A DNA stretch of 64,000 bases from Phoma sp. XZ068 (GCA_004835665.1 RBKR01000009.1:1116001-1180000); one strand, 5' to 3'; counted from the first letter of the stretch, positions 30,399-43,009 are shown. Notes: generated by a model from the sequence alone, not told the origin. Made by a program: numbers and translations.

Positions 30399-32605
30399 TT
30401 AGATGTTGGGCGAAAGCTGATCGTACTTGACGCAACGTTCAACCTGGCGTTGATTAGCTATGCATTGGGATGGAATGCTTGAGAAACTCACTGTATCAAT
30501 CGAAGCTTGCAAGAAGCTGCGTGCTTCAAGTCCTACCCAGACCTTGAGCATTGAGAAATCTCCGCCACGTATCATGGAGCCACCGCCCTGAGCACCGAGC
30601 TGTCGTAGGATTGGAAGTGCCCTGTAGTGTGTTAGCATTTGGAGTCGTTGTACAGAGTGTAGCACTCACCCAGCAAAGAGGTCCAGCTCTGGATTTAGGT
30701 TTCGTCCGATACCTTCCAGCAGCAAGATGCTCAGAACGACGTTGATGAAGTCGCCCTCTAAACGAACGTGATGCGTTCGCACCATTGACAACACCTCATT
30801 TAGAATGTCTCCAATCTTGATGTTACCCAGGGCAAAAGTGCGACTCTTGACGCCCAAGACTAAGTGTTGCATGCGTAGAGCAAACACCTCGCCATCCAAG
30901 ACAGCCTCGGGTTGCCTGCACCGCTCAACCATTAGGTGTCCCGCTTTGTAGCCGTCAAATTCAGCTACAGCTTTGAATAAGTCCAGGAAGTTCGTGCGGT
31001 TCTTGCCATTCAACTCTGTCACCAAGCCTGCGTCAATGAAAATGAGTTGTGGTCGGTAGCCCTCATTATCAATCTCCCGTAGTCGAGCCTTCCATTGTTC
31101 AGGGTTTTTCCGGTGTGGCCTCAGGCGCTCTAAGACTTCCTCCGTAACATCGGCTGACTCGATGGGACCGGTCGTACGGTTCTCTTTTCGAGTCAAGAGT
31201 GAAACGTCAAGCTTTTCGGGCTTGTAGAAGCGAACCATGATGTTGCCAGGGTGTAAATCAGCGTGGATGAAGTTGTCGATAAGAAGCATGTTGAGGAAAG
31301 CATCAAGTCCTTCGTTAGCAATGTCTTTTTGGAAGACACCTCCACCGTTCTGCAAGAAATCTTCCATCGGTATGCCCTGAGCAAACTCCTCGATCAAGAC
31401 ATTGCGGGTAGAATACTCTGTGTAGGGGTAGGGAAACCATGCTGTTGACCGATCCTTGAAGTTCTGCCGGAAGATAGTAAGATTTGCAGCCTCAATGCGC
31501 AGATCAAGCTGCAGCCTCATCATCTCGCCAAATTGTGCGACCTCGTCTGGGAACGAAAACCACTCCATTGTCGGTATTGCATTGATGACAGCCGCAAAGA
31601 AAGCCATTATGCGCAAGTCCCTGCGGACAATCTTCTCGATCTTAGGGTGTAAGACCTTGACAGCAACATGAGTCGAAGGCACCCTCTGCGGCGTGCTCTT
31701 TAGCGTTGCGTCAACGTTCTTCTTGATCATTCGCGCCAGATTTGGTTCTTCCCGATCGATTGTGCTGTTCTGCAGTGTAGCCAGATCTGGCTGGAGCTTG
31801 GCCTTGTATACTTGGGCGATGGCGCCCACGCCCAGAGGCTTCTCATCAAACTCTTCAAATATATCATCAAAGCGGCGGCCATCGAAGGCTGCTTCTATTG
31901 TGCGTTTCGAAGTCTCTAGTGAATGCGCTGGAGCGTTAGAGTGAAGGGTCGACATGATCGAGCACATCTCGGTCGGGAAAATGTCTGTTCGAGAAGCGGC
32001 CCATTGTCCCAGCTAATAAACATCAGAAATGCTTTGGCAAGAAGCGCAGCTCAGATACATACCTTGATAAACGCGGCTCCAGCTCGTTCCATGGAACTGA
32101 CAAGGAAACCATACCACCACAGTGTTCCACTCCTCTCATTGTCCTTATCAGCGTTCTTCGCGCCGATCCATATCACAGGTATGGTCACAATGACAGGTAC
32201 GAAGATGATGACCAGATGCAGAAATCGAAAGCCTGTGGCTATAGGCTCGATTATGTAGTCTTCTAGAAAGAAGTAGATACCACGCCTGTACTTCTTCGAA
32301 TTCTCCAAGGATTTGGGTACTTGCTTTGCGAGCTCTTCCCGGGAGATATCGAGCATGGCCTCTTCATGCGTCTTCTCTCCATTCCCAGACTTGTCATGGC
32401 TAATCTCAACGAAAGCAAGCGGACTGAGAATAGCACCACCGGCCGCGCCAGACCATAGTATTGTTCTACCGCCGAACCGGGGTGTTGCGAGCTGTCGGCG
32501 AGCGGCTGAGACGAATGGGCGCGTTGGGGCGCGGGTGACGAAGGCCGTGGACTGGTGCAGACCCTGCCGAAGACATTGTCGACCCAAAAGGAAGACAGTC
32601 CTCAT
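30399..32605 (-). CDS. CQD1: ABC1/UbiB-family atypical kinase, ADCK2/Cqd1 type
   Basis: Mitochondrial UbiB-family protein. The yeast relative Cqd1 sits in the inner membrane and affects coenzyme Q distribution and lipid homeostasis. Exons 32605-32063, 32012-30670, 30621-30492 and 30443-30399 give 686 residues. The N-terminus is Arg-rich and lacks acidic residues (presequence). A transmembrane helix (FLHLVIIFVPVIVTIPVIWIG) precedes the KxGQ motif KLGQWAASR, which is split by the first intron. Further: GVGAIAQVYKAKL replacing the glycine loop, the VAVKVLHP lysine, HADLHPGNIMV catalytic loop and FIDAGLV in place of DFG. The C-terminal helices come from two short exons (130 and 45 nt). The ADCK2/Cqd1 assignment rests on LGQWAxxRxDxFPxxxC. 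Confidence 0.9.
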
Positions 32606-33150
32606 GGTACAAGATACTGGACGTGAGCGACGCGTGAACGTTCCATGGAGTCGAACGAGCCGCCAATCGCCGTCATGACGTTGTTTGGTCGTAGCGGATG
32701 GGACGCCGATGCGCACGGACGCAACATCAAACTGTGCCTCGGAGCAAACCAACGCCGAGGGCAGGCACAACTTTCACACCATCACCGAGTCCAAAGGTTG
32801 GATCACAGTCATAAATTCATGCCGTGGTCAAAAATCTGAGATACTTATTGCTGAAATAGTCCTCGATTCCTCCACCAAAGTACTATTAGAGCTCGCAATT
32901 TTAAGAACTCTGACCTCTCCGTTTCCCCCACACATAAGTATCTCCATGAAAGGGTAGGTATAGGTATTATTAGAGCCTGTTACCATCCTAACAAGTTAAA
33001 AATAAAGCCTCTGATTCTGCTCGTGAAATGTGACGGATTTGGTGAAATCTGCTCAGTGATCAGGAAGTGTCTGAGTTTTTAGACAAGGGGATATATTGGT
33101 ATTATTTACAGCAAGAACGCTCAATCGTAGACTTTACAACTGTTCTCCTC
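32606..33150. other. Intergenic
   Basis: Promoter side of the Cqd1 gene and 3' flank of the monooxygenase gene. The region near 32870-33060 is AT-rich. No gene recognised. Confidence 0.5.
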
Positions 33151-34919
33151 TTATGCAGTAACAAAGCCTTCAAAACCGTTATCGAGCGATGCTTGTGTGA
33201 GCTCCTTGTAAAGTGGGAAGCCTCCAGCAAAATTGAGCTGTTCGCGGACCTTGCCGGGGATATTATCACCCATGTACTGCTTAAAGTCAGCTTAAGATGC
33301 TTATAATAGAAAGAGACACTTACCCAAGACTTCGTTTGTGGGAACAATGTTTTGTCTGACAATTCGGTGACCTTCTCGCGCCAGTTCTCTTCAGCCTGGC
33401 GGGTGGCATCGCAGTAGTCGATATTTTGGTCTCGCAGCATTTTCATGCAATTAACTATCCAATCTCCCTGGACCTCAACGCAGGTTGGACCGTTAGAGAA
33501 GGCAGTGGGTCCCTGAGCACCGTACAAGAAGAACATATTGGGGAAGCCCGACAAAGCCAGTCCCATATACGTGTACGTGCCGCTCTTCCATGTATCGGCT
33601 AGCTCAACACCATCTACGTTTCGCAAACCCATATTTTTCATGCCTCCGGTGACTGAGTCAAAGCCAGTGGCAAGGGCAATGACATCGAACTTGTGTAGCT
33701 TGCCGTCAGTTGTGACGATGCCTTCCTTGGTGAATTTTTCGATTGGCGTTTTCTTGCAATCAACGACATGATTCTCAGGTCTGTCGAGCATCTCGTAGTA
33801 GTTCTGCTCGAGTGATGGCCGCTTGGTACCAAATGTGTGAAGTGGCTCCAGTGGTGCGAGGATCTCACGCTTCACAGGATCTGAGATTCTTGCACGAGTC
33901 TTCTTGGCCCAAAAGTTGTAAGCTTCCCGGTTGGCCTTGTTCTCAAATAGCAGGTCCTTGTAGTTAGCAAGCCAGAATTCGAAGCCGCCGTTCTCCCAGA
34001 GTTTTTCGTAGAAGGCCTCGCGCTCCTCAGGGCTGTCATCGAACGTGTTCTTCTCGATGTAGTCGTACTGGAACCCAGCGAACGTATTCAGGCGGGTCTT
34101 GAAGATATTCTCGTACTCCGACTCCTTCCTCCTATCCTGTTCTTCTCGGGTGAGAGGCTTTTGCTGCATTGGCAAACACAAGTTGGGAGTTCGGACGAAG
34201 TTGGTCACGGAAGCAGCCTCCTTGGCGGTCTCCTGAGCAATCTGAACGCCAGTTGAGCCAGTACCAATGACGGCGACGCGCTTGCCCTTCACATCAACAC
34301 CGGAATTGGGCCAGAAAGAAGAGTGATGGATCTCGCCTTCGAAATCCTCCATACCGGGCCAGTCGGGGAAGTGACGCTTCGCAGCGAAACCGAGGGCCAA
34401 GAGCATATACTTGGCCTTCGCAGTACGGCCATCCTCAGTCTTGATGATCCACTTGCCAGAGGGCTTGTCAAAGTCAGCACCAACAACGCGAGTGTTGAAA
34501 GCGCAGTCCTTCTTGATTTCCAGCTTCCTCTCGACGTGATCGAAGTACTTGCGAAGCTCATCGGTACCTGGATATCGGCATGACCAGTACCAGTCTTTCC
34601 AGATCTCTGGCAAAGAATACTCGTAGATCGGTACTTGTGAATCGACTAGGTAGGGTTAGTAAACATATAGCACCGACAAGACAACAAACTTACCTCTCGC
34701 ACCTGGGTAGCAATTCCAATGCCAGATACCTCCCAGGTCTGTGCCAGCTTCGTAGATCTTGCACTTGTAGCCGAGCTGACGGAGCTTGTGCATCAGGTAG
34801 ACGCCACCGAAGCCAGCGCCGACGATGAGAACGTCCGTCTCCAACTCCTTCGCATAATTCTCGTTGTTTGTAGACAGATTCTCATTGGTCGCGCCAATGT
34901 CTGTTCTGAAGTGAACCAT
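33151..34919 (-). CDS. Flavin-dependent Baeyer-Villiger-type monooxygenase
   Basis: FAD/NADPH enzyme that inserts one oxygen atom into ketones or oxidises related substrates. Exons 34919-34694, 34645-33324 and 33276-33151 give 557 residues. Seen: FAD-binding GAGFGG at 34-39 followed by GGIWHWNCYPGAR; the Baeyer-Villiger fingerprint FEGEIHHSSFWP at 177-188 (consensus F-x-G-x3-H-x3-W-P); NADPH-binding GTGSTG at 203-208; and the late ALATGFD motif. There is no signal peptide or membrane anchor. The closest fungal relatives are CHMO- and steroid-type BVMOs; the substrate is not predictable. A TATATAA sequence lies about 95 bp upstream. There is no biosynthetic cluster around it, so catabolic use is the simpler guess. 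Confidence 0.92.
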
Positions 34920-35012
34920 GGTGTCTGCAGATCAAGGAAAGGTAAGGATGAACTGGATTGGAGGAACCTGATAGTCTTCTGGCTAAAGCAAGCAGGGGGG
35001 TCCTACGTCAAG

Positions 35013-35019
35013 TTATATA
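35013..35019 (-). promoter_or_regulatory. TATA box of the monooxygenase gene
   Basis: TATATAA on the minus strand, 94-100 bp upstream of the ATG at 34919, a normal distance for an inducible fungal gene. Confidence 0.5.
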
Positions 35020-37537
35020 CACGTCAACATGCAAGTTACCCCTCCTGTTAGCTCGGTGAACAGGATCGACTCCAGATCTACATATTTGATATCTCCCAAG
35101 ACAACGTTAAACTGCGTCCGTTAATGGGACTCCCAGAGACCAGGAACCTGTCGGCTGTCGCTGGGGTGTAGACTATCCCAAAATGCGTCTTGTTCTCCGC
35201 ATGTTCCCTTCCGGCCGGTGGACCGACAACAACAAATGGATCATGCCACAACAATAATAGTGTAGGACAACGTATGCAGGCGCGGAAATAGTCCGGCGAT
35301 GCGAAAAGATGCTATCCGACTAGCCCGCATCCGCGGATTGCGGGGTACTGGAGCACAAACCATACTTGATGTTCACTCTTCGTCTTCCCACATGGGGTAG
35401 CCCGGAACGCCAAACAATGACGATGGCAAATACCCACGGATTCGAACACTCGAAGGCGCATACATCGAGTTTTCGAATCCCATACTCGTTATAGCCGACT
35501 CGGTTAAATCTGCGACAGCAGCGAGACATATTCCAGCCCCCTTTACTTCTTAGGTACGTTTAGTCATGAACATAGTAAAATAAAGCCTGGCCCCCGGGGA
35601 AGTCTCTCGGCTCGGGAGCACATCGACGTGGACCCCTGATCGGCCAGTAGGCTACCTAATACCAGACCATCCGCTATTGCAGGATCTGATTGGATTCTGG
35701 GTCAAGGGAAGTCGGCACCCTGAGCCAACTGATACCTCTTCGAGACTCGTTCACTTATTGTACCTTCTACCAAAGACGCTATCAAGGAGAAGCCTGAAAG
35801 ACCAGCCGATAGAGAGTCACTGTCAAGAGTCAACAATGCCAGTTGAGCGAACGATGTATTGTGGTGGCAGGAGTCTCGATTTCATATACACTTTTCATTA
35901 CAATCCCATAGCTCCATCCGCTATGCCGACACCCTCACTAGATAGATCGTCGCTCCAGACAACTTAGTTTTCTTTCCCTTTGAACCGAAGGATACTGTCG
36001 CCAACGAGCTATTCAACCGGTCACCTGGGCAGCTTGCAGAATCATGAACTAAAGCGACCACTGCGCTTTTCCTTATCGGGCAATCTGTGTAGTCCGAACA
36101 GCAGCCAATCTGATGTGAACTTCCAGCTTCTCATTGTCTGCCTCTATATCATCTATTGAGAAGCCCTAAGTCAATCACAAACGAAATTCACGACTAGTTG
36201 CTACACTTGTTGCGTAACACCTCACTGAGCCTAAGGCCATTGACACGAACACAAAGCTGATACAACGTCTATTGCAGTACCCTGGATCTTTTGACATGTT
36301 TTCAAATGCGCCTTGAGTATTAACTAAGGAACATGTGCGTGTGACAAGTATTCTCTCATCCAGAGTGAAAGCCACGGGCAGGTCAACACTCAGATTTTCA
36401 AACAAAGCTAGGTTATAGAACAGCCATTCGGGTTTCTGCAGCAATTTGGGGAACTTGAATACAATTTGATAAATTTTACCATGATGTAACAGCTCGTTCG
36501 ACTTTACTTGGAATTTACAAGCCTGTTAGGGATCACTCGAACACTTGGGCGTAGACTAGAATCATGTGATCACCAAGCCTTGTTGGGTTCTCATATTGCA
36601 TGTGAGACGATGAACGGCTTTGTAGTGTTGCATCTCATCAAAAGACATCACGGCGCCGGTAGTTTATATAGCAATACTCATAGTGTATTCTCCTCGATTT
36701 CTGTAAGTAGCGAGAGCTTACATCGCTGTAGGTAAGTCCATGAATTGCGAACTGGGTTGTCCTGATGAGCTTGCGTATTCAAGAGTGTTGCGTGGTCAGT
36801 TGCATTGTGTCCAATTTACACATTTCTGTCCCGTTTTAAAGCGCGAAGAACATTGAGCTCTTGGGACTAGCCGTGAATATGCCCTGTGCGTTTTCAATCC
36901 GTGTGTGCATTGGGGCGTGATTGATGTTTGTAATTGAAAGTAAGGTGAGTTTGCTGATTTGCCACTTTTCACACCTCGGAGATTTGTATGGTCTCGCTTA
37001 ACCTCGTCCTTGTCGATGATGAACATCACCAGGCTGACGAGATCAATACGCGGCACAAACGAAGCGGCTCACGGACGTCAAGGACTTTGATTCGATTAAC
37101 ACGATCCTTCTCTTTGCGAACTTATGTGCGCTTGCCAAGGAAAGTCGTTCACGCCACTTAGTTCACCCTGATGCCGTCTGTGAAAGGTCCGCTCGTTCCC
37201 GAACTGCTCAGAGGGTAGGGCAACCCAAACGCGACAAACGGTCAAGGATGCCAAGGTATCTTATCTCGTCTTGACATGGCGTTTGTTCCTCTTCGCATGT
37301 AGTCGTATTGGGATTGGCGGAGACGGTTAACTCTCGTGTCCACATCCAAGTTCACTACCACAGAAGAGGCAGGTCGGGGCCGCCAAGTATGCCAAGGACG
37401 CACGTTGTACCACTTTTAAGTAACGAGCTTCTTGCTTGGTCCATCGCAACATCATCCTGTATGCGGCGGGACGTGTTCCTGGTCACTGGGAGCACAATGA
37501 GTAAGGATGTGACAGATCACGGAATGGATATGCAGAG
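35020..37537. other. Large gene-free interval (about 2.5 kb)
   Basis: Divergent promoter space between the monooxygenase (minus) and the M28 peptidase (plus). Only short unrelated open frames on both strands. There are two similar short words (GGATGCCAAGGTATC near 37246 and GTATGCCAAGGACGC near 37387). No tRNA, transposon end or conserved protein segment was recognised. It could hide a non-coding RNA or an old transposon relic. Confidence 0.4.
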
Positions 37538-37543
37538 TATAAA
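37538..37543 (+). promoter_or_regulatory. TATA box of the aminopeptidase gene
   Basis: TATAAA in GAGTATAAAGTG, 79-84 bp before the ATG at 37622. Confidence 0.5.
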
Positions 37544-37621
37544 GTGAGGGGCGGGGCCAGGTCTCTCGAGCTGATCACTTCTTTCATCAATCTTGCATTT
37601 CGGGCAAGACGAAGCTTCAAG

Positions 37622-39223
37622 ATGGTCGTGCTTCGGTCAATTAGCGCTATTGCTGCCTGTGCGGCTACCATTGTTGATGCCGCGGCTTTGCTGCCTCGCG
37701 CCAACTCTACGAAGAAGCTTGTTACTTCTGTCAGTATCCATCCTAGCTCTACAAGAAGACTAAGTCTGACGCTCAGCAAAGGAAGCTCTGAGGCACCTGC
37801 TGGACATTGACAACCTATATGCAAAGGCCGAGCACCTTCAGGAGATCGCCTACAGCACCGAGGGCAAGAACCGTGTCATTGGCAGCAAGGGTCACGAAGA
37901 CACAGTTGCGTGGATCAAGAAGACTCTTGAACAGTTCCCGGACTACTACACAGTAAAACTCCAGGGAGTTCCACTTCTGGTCGGTGTTTCCGCAAACCTG
38001 ACTGCCAACAACAAGACGATTGAGGTCTTCCCGGTCACGCTCGCACCTGAGGGCGATGTTTCGGGACCCCTCGTTGCCATTCCCAACTTGGGTTGTGAAG
38101 AGGTAATTTCCCTGAATGCCTGCAGAGAAGCATTACTAATGTAAACTAGGCGGATTTCACCGAAAGCTTGAAGGGGAAAGTTGCCCTTATCAAGCGTGGC
38201 ACTTGCTCTTTTGGTATCAAGGTTCAGCTCGCAGCTGCCAAGGGCGCTCTTGGTGTAGTTGCCTGGAACAACGGTGAGGGCACCCTCGAAGGTTACTCGC
38301 TGCAATTGTTCGAGGATGCTGCTAAACCCTACGTCCCCGTTGGAGGGATCACTCTCGGTCAGGGCGAGTCTCTTTTGGCCCAGATCCAGGCTGGTGTTGA
38401 CATTAACGTCCACCTCAAGACCATTGTCCAAAACGCTACTAGCTACAATGTCATCGCAGAGACAATCGCTGGTGACCACGACAACGTCATTCATGTCGGC
38501 GGTCACTCGGATTCTGTGACTGCAGGTCCTGGAATCAACGATAACGGATCTGGGTCTATCTCCATCTTGGAGATCGCAATCCAATTGACCAAGTTTTCTG
38601 TCATCAACGCCGTCCGTTTCTCTTGGTGGACAGGTGAAGAGGCTGGTCTGCTCGGCGCTGAGTACTACGTCAAGCAGCTGTCCCAAACTGAGAAGGACAA
38701 GATCCGCCTGTTCCTTGACTTTGACATGATGGCTTCGCCCAACTACGCTATCCAGATTTACGATGGCGATGGTTCGGCGTTCAACTCCACGGGCCCAGTC
38801 GGCTCCGCGGAGGCCGAGCACGAGTTCGCCGCCTACTTCGACAATCTTGGCCTCAACCACACCGAGATCGAATTCGATGGTCGTTCTGACTACGGTCCTT
38901 TCCTTGAGGCTGGTATCGCCGCTGGAGGTATTGCCGGTGGAGCTGAGGGCATCAAGACTCAAGAAGAGTTTGAGATGTTCGGCGGTGGCGCAGGTGTTCC
39001 TTACGACGTCAACTACCACGAGGACGGTGACACTGTCAACAACCTCAACCTCGAGGCCTGGATCGAGTTTGCCAGGGCTATTGCACATATGACGGCCACA
39101 TACGCTCGTAGCTGGGACTCTATTCCACCCAGGAACGCAACTGCCTCGGTCAAGAGGTCTGAGAAGTACAACGAGTACAAGCAGGCATTCCAAAAGACCA
39201 AGAGGTACCAGAAATGGGTCTAA
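37622..39223 (+). CDS. Secreted M28 aminopeptidase with PA domain (aminopeptidase Y type)
   Basis: Zinc exopeptidase that removes N-terminal residues from peptides; secreted or vacuolar. Exons 37622-37729, 37782-38102 and 38150-39223 give 500 residues. A signal peptide (MVVLRSISAIAACAATIVDAAA) is followed by a short Arg-ending propeptide. A PA domain is inserted, visible as GKVALIKRGTCSFGIKVQLA. The M28 metal ligands are present: GGHSDSV (His), NDNGSGS (Asp), TGEEAGLLG (Glu pair, one catalytic), DFDMM (Asp) and YHEDGDTVNN (His). Several N-glycosylation sites occur. The first splice was placed to give LVTS-EALRHLL, matching relatives. The tail is basic (KRSEKYNEYKQAFQKTKRYQKWV). A 443-codon antisense frame is a shadow. 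Confidence 0.93.
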
Positions 39224-40169
39224 AAATGATGCTGAGGACGGGTAGAACAGCGCGCCACAGTATATAACGCTAGTCAACCCAGTAACAAATACGTTTCATT
39301 GCTGAACTCTCTTCATCTCTCCTACGAATATAGCACAAACTTACAGCATTGTCCGAGCGATTGCTACTAAGAGATTTAGGAACATACTCATTTACATGGT
39401 ATAGTAGAGCTTATGTAGTTAGTATCCACTCTGCCGTTAGATGTTGGGGGGCTCTTAGTCTCATGGACCGGAGATCAAACCCAGGATGCCGCAGGTGTTG
39501 TGTTTGTGGAAAGCTCACCATGGAAGGTGCCGCGTTGCTACTATGGCTTTGCTCTGCGCGAATTTCTGTTCTTTGTAGCATGAAGGACAAGGAATACAGC
39601 AAGCGGCAGGTGGAGGCTGTGCACATAGGGTTTAAGTGTTCAAGTTGAGCCGGACAGAGTTCTGTGAAAGAGAGCTTGCGAGCGGTGGAGTTGACACACT
39701 ACCCTGGAAGGTTTAGAAGAGCAAAGGAGTGGTAGTGTGAACGTTATCTAGTTAAGACCATCAATGTCAACAATGCCTAGGCAAAGACAAACCAGGCCGC
39801 AGTAAAATGTCATATTTCAGTCGATTCCGCATGCGAGTTTAGAAAGTTTTAGGCGTTTGAATGTCGGCGAAGCCAGACTATACCCCTGTCGGCGGACCCT
39901 GAGATATCGCCGCTCGATGTTTGCTTTGTTTGCACTAGCCACCGCCCCATCTCAATGGCCAGACAGCAGCACCAACTTGACACTCAACACAACCAATACA
40001 ACTTCTCCCAAGCCTCGTCCCTTTACAACCTCACACATCTGCAGGATATCTACCATATCCACAGAATCACGCCGAGCCTTTCGACTGCGACAACGCACCT
40101 CCCGCGGTGAGCACGCCGTCTAGCGACTGAGCGACTGAAAAGCGGCACGAACGAGACAAACCACACACC
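39224..40169. other. Intergenic
   Basis: 3' flank of the aminopeptidase and promoter/leader of ARL1. Nothing recognised. Confidence 0.5.
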
Positions 40170-40976
40170 ATGGGCGGCTATATTTCTAAATTCTCGGGGC
40201 TGATCTGGGCGAAGAAAGAGACACGGATACTTATTCTGGGACTTGTAAGAGCTGTCGATACCAGCAAGGTATGGAGCGAGTGGAGGTGCTGATGACAATG
40301 TAGGACAACGCAGGCAAGACAACCCTGTTGTACAGGCTAAAGGTATGTCGCAGAAGGAGCAAGGTGGAGGATCTCAACTGCACGCTTGAGCTAGGAGGCA
40401 GACAGGGTCTATACCGTGGGTGCTGACAGGTGCAACAGATCGGTGAAGTGGTCACGACAATACCGACCATAGGGTTCAACGTCGAGTCAGTCACATACAA
40501 GAACCTCAACTTCAATGTCTGGGTATGTTCAATCACATGCGTGGGAGACGGTTGGCAAGGGCTAACATACACCAGGATCTTGGAGGCCAAACGTCGATCC
40601 GCCCATACTGGCGTTGTTACTACGCCAACACCGCCGCTGTGATTTTCGTCATCGACAGCACGGATATTGATCGTTTGTCAACTGCTTCAGAAGAGCTATC
40701 CGCCATGCTGAATGAAGAGGAACTACGAGACGCTGCACTGCTCGTTTTCGCGAACAAGCAGGATCAACCTGGTGCCAAAGGGGCTGGCGAGATCAGCGAA
40801 GCCTTGAGGTTAGGAGAACTCAAAGACCGCAACTGGAGTATTGTCGCATGCAGTGCGGTTGATGGCCGGGGTGTGGACGAGGGCATGGACTGGCTTGTAG
40901 TAAGTAATGAAGTCATCGACTGATCTATGATTGCCCTGCTGACTAGCTGCAGTCAAATGTGAACAACGATAACTAG
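40170..40976 (+). CDS. ARL1: Arf-like GTPase Arl1
   Basis: Golgi small GTPase that recruits GRIP-domain golgins. Five exons: 40170-40244, 40304-40342, 40439-40522, 40576-40899 and 40953-40976, total 181 residues. Seen: N-myristoylation glycine and amphipathic helix (MGGYISKFSGLIW), P-loop GLDNAGKTT split by intron 1, switch I TIPTIGFNVE, DLGGQTSIRPYW (WDLGGQ, split by intron 3), NKQD, and CSAVDGRGVDEGMDWL. The last exon is only 24 nt and encodes SNVNNDN and the stop; reading on through the donor would give a different short tail (VSNEVID). Arl1 is favoured over Arf1 by the N-terminus and SxRPYWRCYYANT. Intron density is high, as is usual for Arf-family genes. Confidence 0.93.
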
Positions 40977-41330
40977 ACCGCGGGCCGGTACGATTCGCGA
41001 CATGGACGATAGAGTAATGGCAGCAGAGGCTCGCAAGAGTGGGAATACCAGCATACTGGCGTCAGGCGTCCGAACTGTGAATACGAACAGGCAGCAGTTG
41101 GCTCCAATATGACTATTGAGACATATACCACCTTAGAGGAACCCTACTTCGCATGAGCCGTGGGATTGTGGTGCGTGTATTGAACACCCGTTTTTGAGAT
41201 TCTCAAGACAACTGCTATCCAAGGACAGCTACGGCTAGCGCTGACGCCCAGAGTCCGTGCTGTGCGTAGCCATCATCATCGGCTTCATCAATTCCATCTG
41301 AAGCACCATTCTGCCAAATTCCAGTCCAGT
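40977..41330. other. Intergenic
   Basis: Short interval between ARL1 and the C6 regulator, both on plus. Nothing recognised. Confidence 0.5.
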
Positions 41331-42584
41331 ATGCCGCCGCTTCGAAGACCGAACATGCAAGGCCGGCAAAGGTCTTGCTCTGCCTGCGTACAAGCCAAAC
41401 GAAAATGCGATACCGGACATCCGCGTTGTGCACGCTGTGACAAGCAGGACCTTGCATGCACGTACCCTCGACAATTGGATGCACCGCCAGCACTATCAAC
41501 ATCCGAGGCCTCGAACAACCAGCTAGCTCAATCAATCGCAGAAACATCTGACTCACTGATTACCAGCGTCACAATAAACCCATCCAATCTTGATGTACTC
41601 AACCTACCCACAACATTTGAAGATCAACTGCTCGACTTCGATATGCCCACTACCATCACGTCATTGAACTCATCCGGTCATTATATGGGGTGCTCTGGTC
41701 ACCAAAACGGTCCGATCGGTCCACTGAACATGCACAGTCCGTCGAATTCCTCATGCTTCGCATTGAGAGATATCGGACCACTCGCCAAGTCAAGGATTGG
41801 ATATGCAATTGATCAACTCAAGCTGGCACCCAAGATGATGATAGAGACCAACTCGACCCTCTGGTGCCACGTTGTGCTTTATGACGAATACATGCCCCGG
41901 TCATTGCAAGATGCACATGCTGCCTGTGCTCTTTACGAGGCTAGAAACGATACCAACGCTGAGTACATTCTCAGACACATCATCAGCCGCGTCGATGAGG
42001 TCATAGCTATGCCTCTGCCAACAGCTTCGATCGAGATCATAGCACAAGCACACACCCTAATGTTGTATCAGACCATGCTTGTCTTTGGTAACGACATAAG
42101 ATTGTACAGTCATGCCGAGACACTTCTACCTCGTCTCGAGGATGTCGGCAACTTGCTACTGCACTATAGCACGCAGCAGGTCGACCCCATCGACTCACTG
42201 CCTTTGTATCCGAGTACGGCTGCGCGTGCCGCGTGGAAGTCGTTCGTATTTCGAGAAACTTTGCGCCGTACTCTCCTCGCACTCTTTCAGTTTGTGGCTA
42301 TATGCCATTTGCTGTGTGGGCGGCTCGATTCCTGCTCACCAATTCTGGCGCAGGGGAATAAAGTAACGCTTTCAGCACATTTGTGGCGCGCAAAGAGTGC
42401 CTTCGACTTCGCGGTTGCCTGGAATGAGAAGGAGCGTTTGCTGGTATACGATCTGGACTTTACAGAAGTCCTGAGGGTTGCTCAACCGGACGATATTGAT
42501 GAATTCGCGAAGACCATGCTCGTAGGGTTGCAGGGTATTGACGACGTCAAGGGTTGGTTCCACACCAGAGGCGGCATCTTCTGA
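41331..42584 (+). CDS. Zn2Cys6 transcription factor (AflR-like type)
   Basis: Single exon, 417 residues. The Zn2Cys6 cluster is at about 15-43: C-S-A-C-V-Q-A-K-R-K-C, then C-A-R-C and C-T-Y-P, with the six cysteines and basic loop intact. A Ser/Thr/Asn-rich linker follows, then an all-helical region (LQDAHAACALYEARND, FRETLRRTLLALFQFVAICHLL, HLWRAKSAFDFAVAW) resembling the C-terminal half of secondary-metabolite regulators such as AflR-type proteins. The start MPPLRRPNMQGRQRSC was chosen because no ATG lies further upstream in frame. The next gene in this direction is an O-methyltransferase on the opposite strand, a common pairing in metabolite loci, but no synthase gene is in the window. Confidence 0.88.
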   Translation: MPPLRRPNMQGRQRSCSACVQAKRKCDTGHPRCARCDKQDLACTYPRQLDAPPALSTSEASNNQLAQSIAETSDSLITSVTINPSNLDVLNLPTTFEDQLLDFDMPTTITSLNSSGHYMGCSGHQNGPIGPLNMHSPSNSSCFALRDIGPLAKSRIGYAIDQLKLAPKMMIETNSTLWCHVVLYDEYMPRSLQDAHAACALYEARNDTNAEYILRHIISRVDEVIAMPLPTASIEIIAQAHTLMLYQTMLVFGNDIRLYSHAETLLPRLEDVGNLLLHYSTQQVDPIDSLPLYPSTAARAAWKSFVFRETLRRTLLALFQFVAICHLLCGRLDSCSPILAQGNKVTLSAHLWRAKSAFDFAVAWNEKERLLVYDLDFTEVLRVAQPDDIDEFAKTMLVGLQGIDDVKGWFHTRGGIF

Positions 42585-43009
42585 GATCACACGTTCGGCT
42601 GCACCAAATTCGAATTACCTGGATGGATTCCAGGATCAATGGTAATAGTAGCATTCGTCAATCCGAGAGTCACCCAACAACGCCGGAGCAATGCGACAGC
42701 ACACGTTGCAGGGTCATTTCCAACCTAGGGGAACACAAAATCAGAACAGACCCTTGGGCCCAGCTGAACCCGGCAGTAATTCGTTGTGGGTTGTCGTGGT
42801 CGCCATGAACGTCTACCGCCGATTGGCCAGATGAAAATTTCCGCGTTTGGATTGAAGATTTCTCCTGGCCCCACCGTACTACTGGCCGACTCTACACCAA
42901 ACCATGACACTGCGTAATCGCTCCAAAGACGAAGGAGCTGTGTTCCAACATCAGATTCTTGACACTATAGTTGTTGCGCTTTTTCTTCCTCCCATCACAG
43001 TTATCAACT
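42585..43009. other. Intergenic
   Basis: Between the C6 regulator and the tRNA gene. Nothing recognised. Confidence 0.45.

Noticed and set aside
35430..35490. tRNA-like GATTCGAA words on both strands
   Set aside because: The flanking bases do not form T-arm stems and no acceptor stem could be found.
37946..39277. 443-codon open frame antisense to the aminopeptidase
   Set aside because: It mirrors the sense gene's codon pattern, has no domain, and the sense frame has all M28 motifs and introns.
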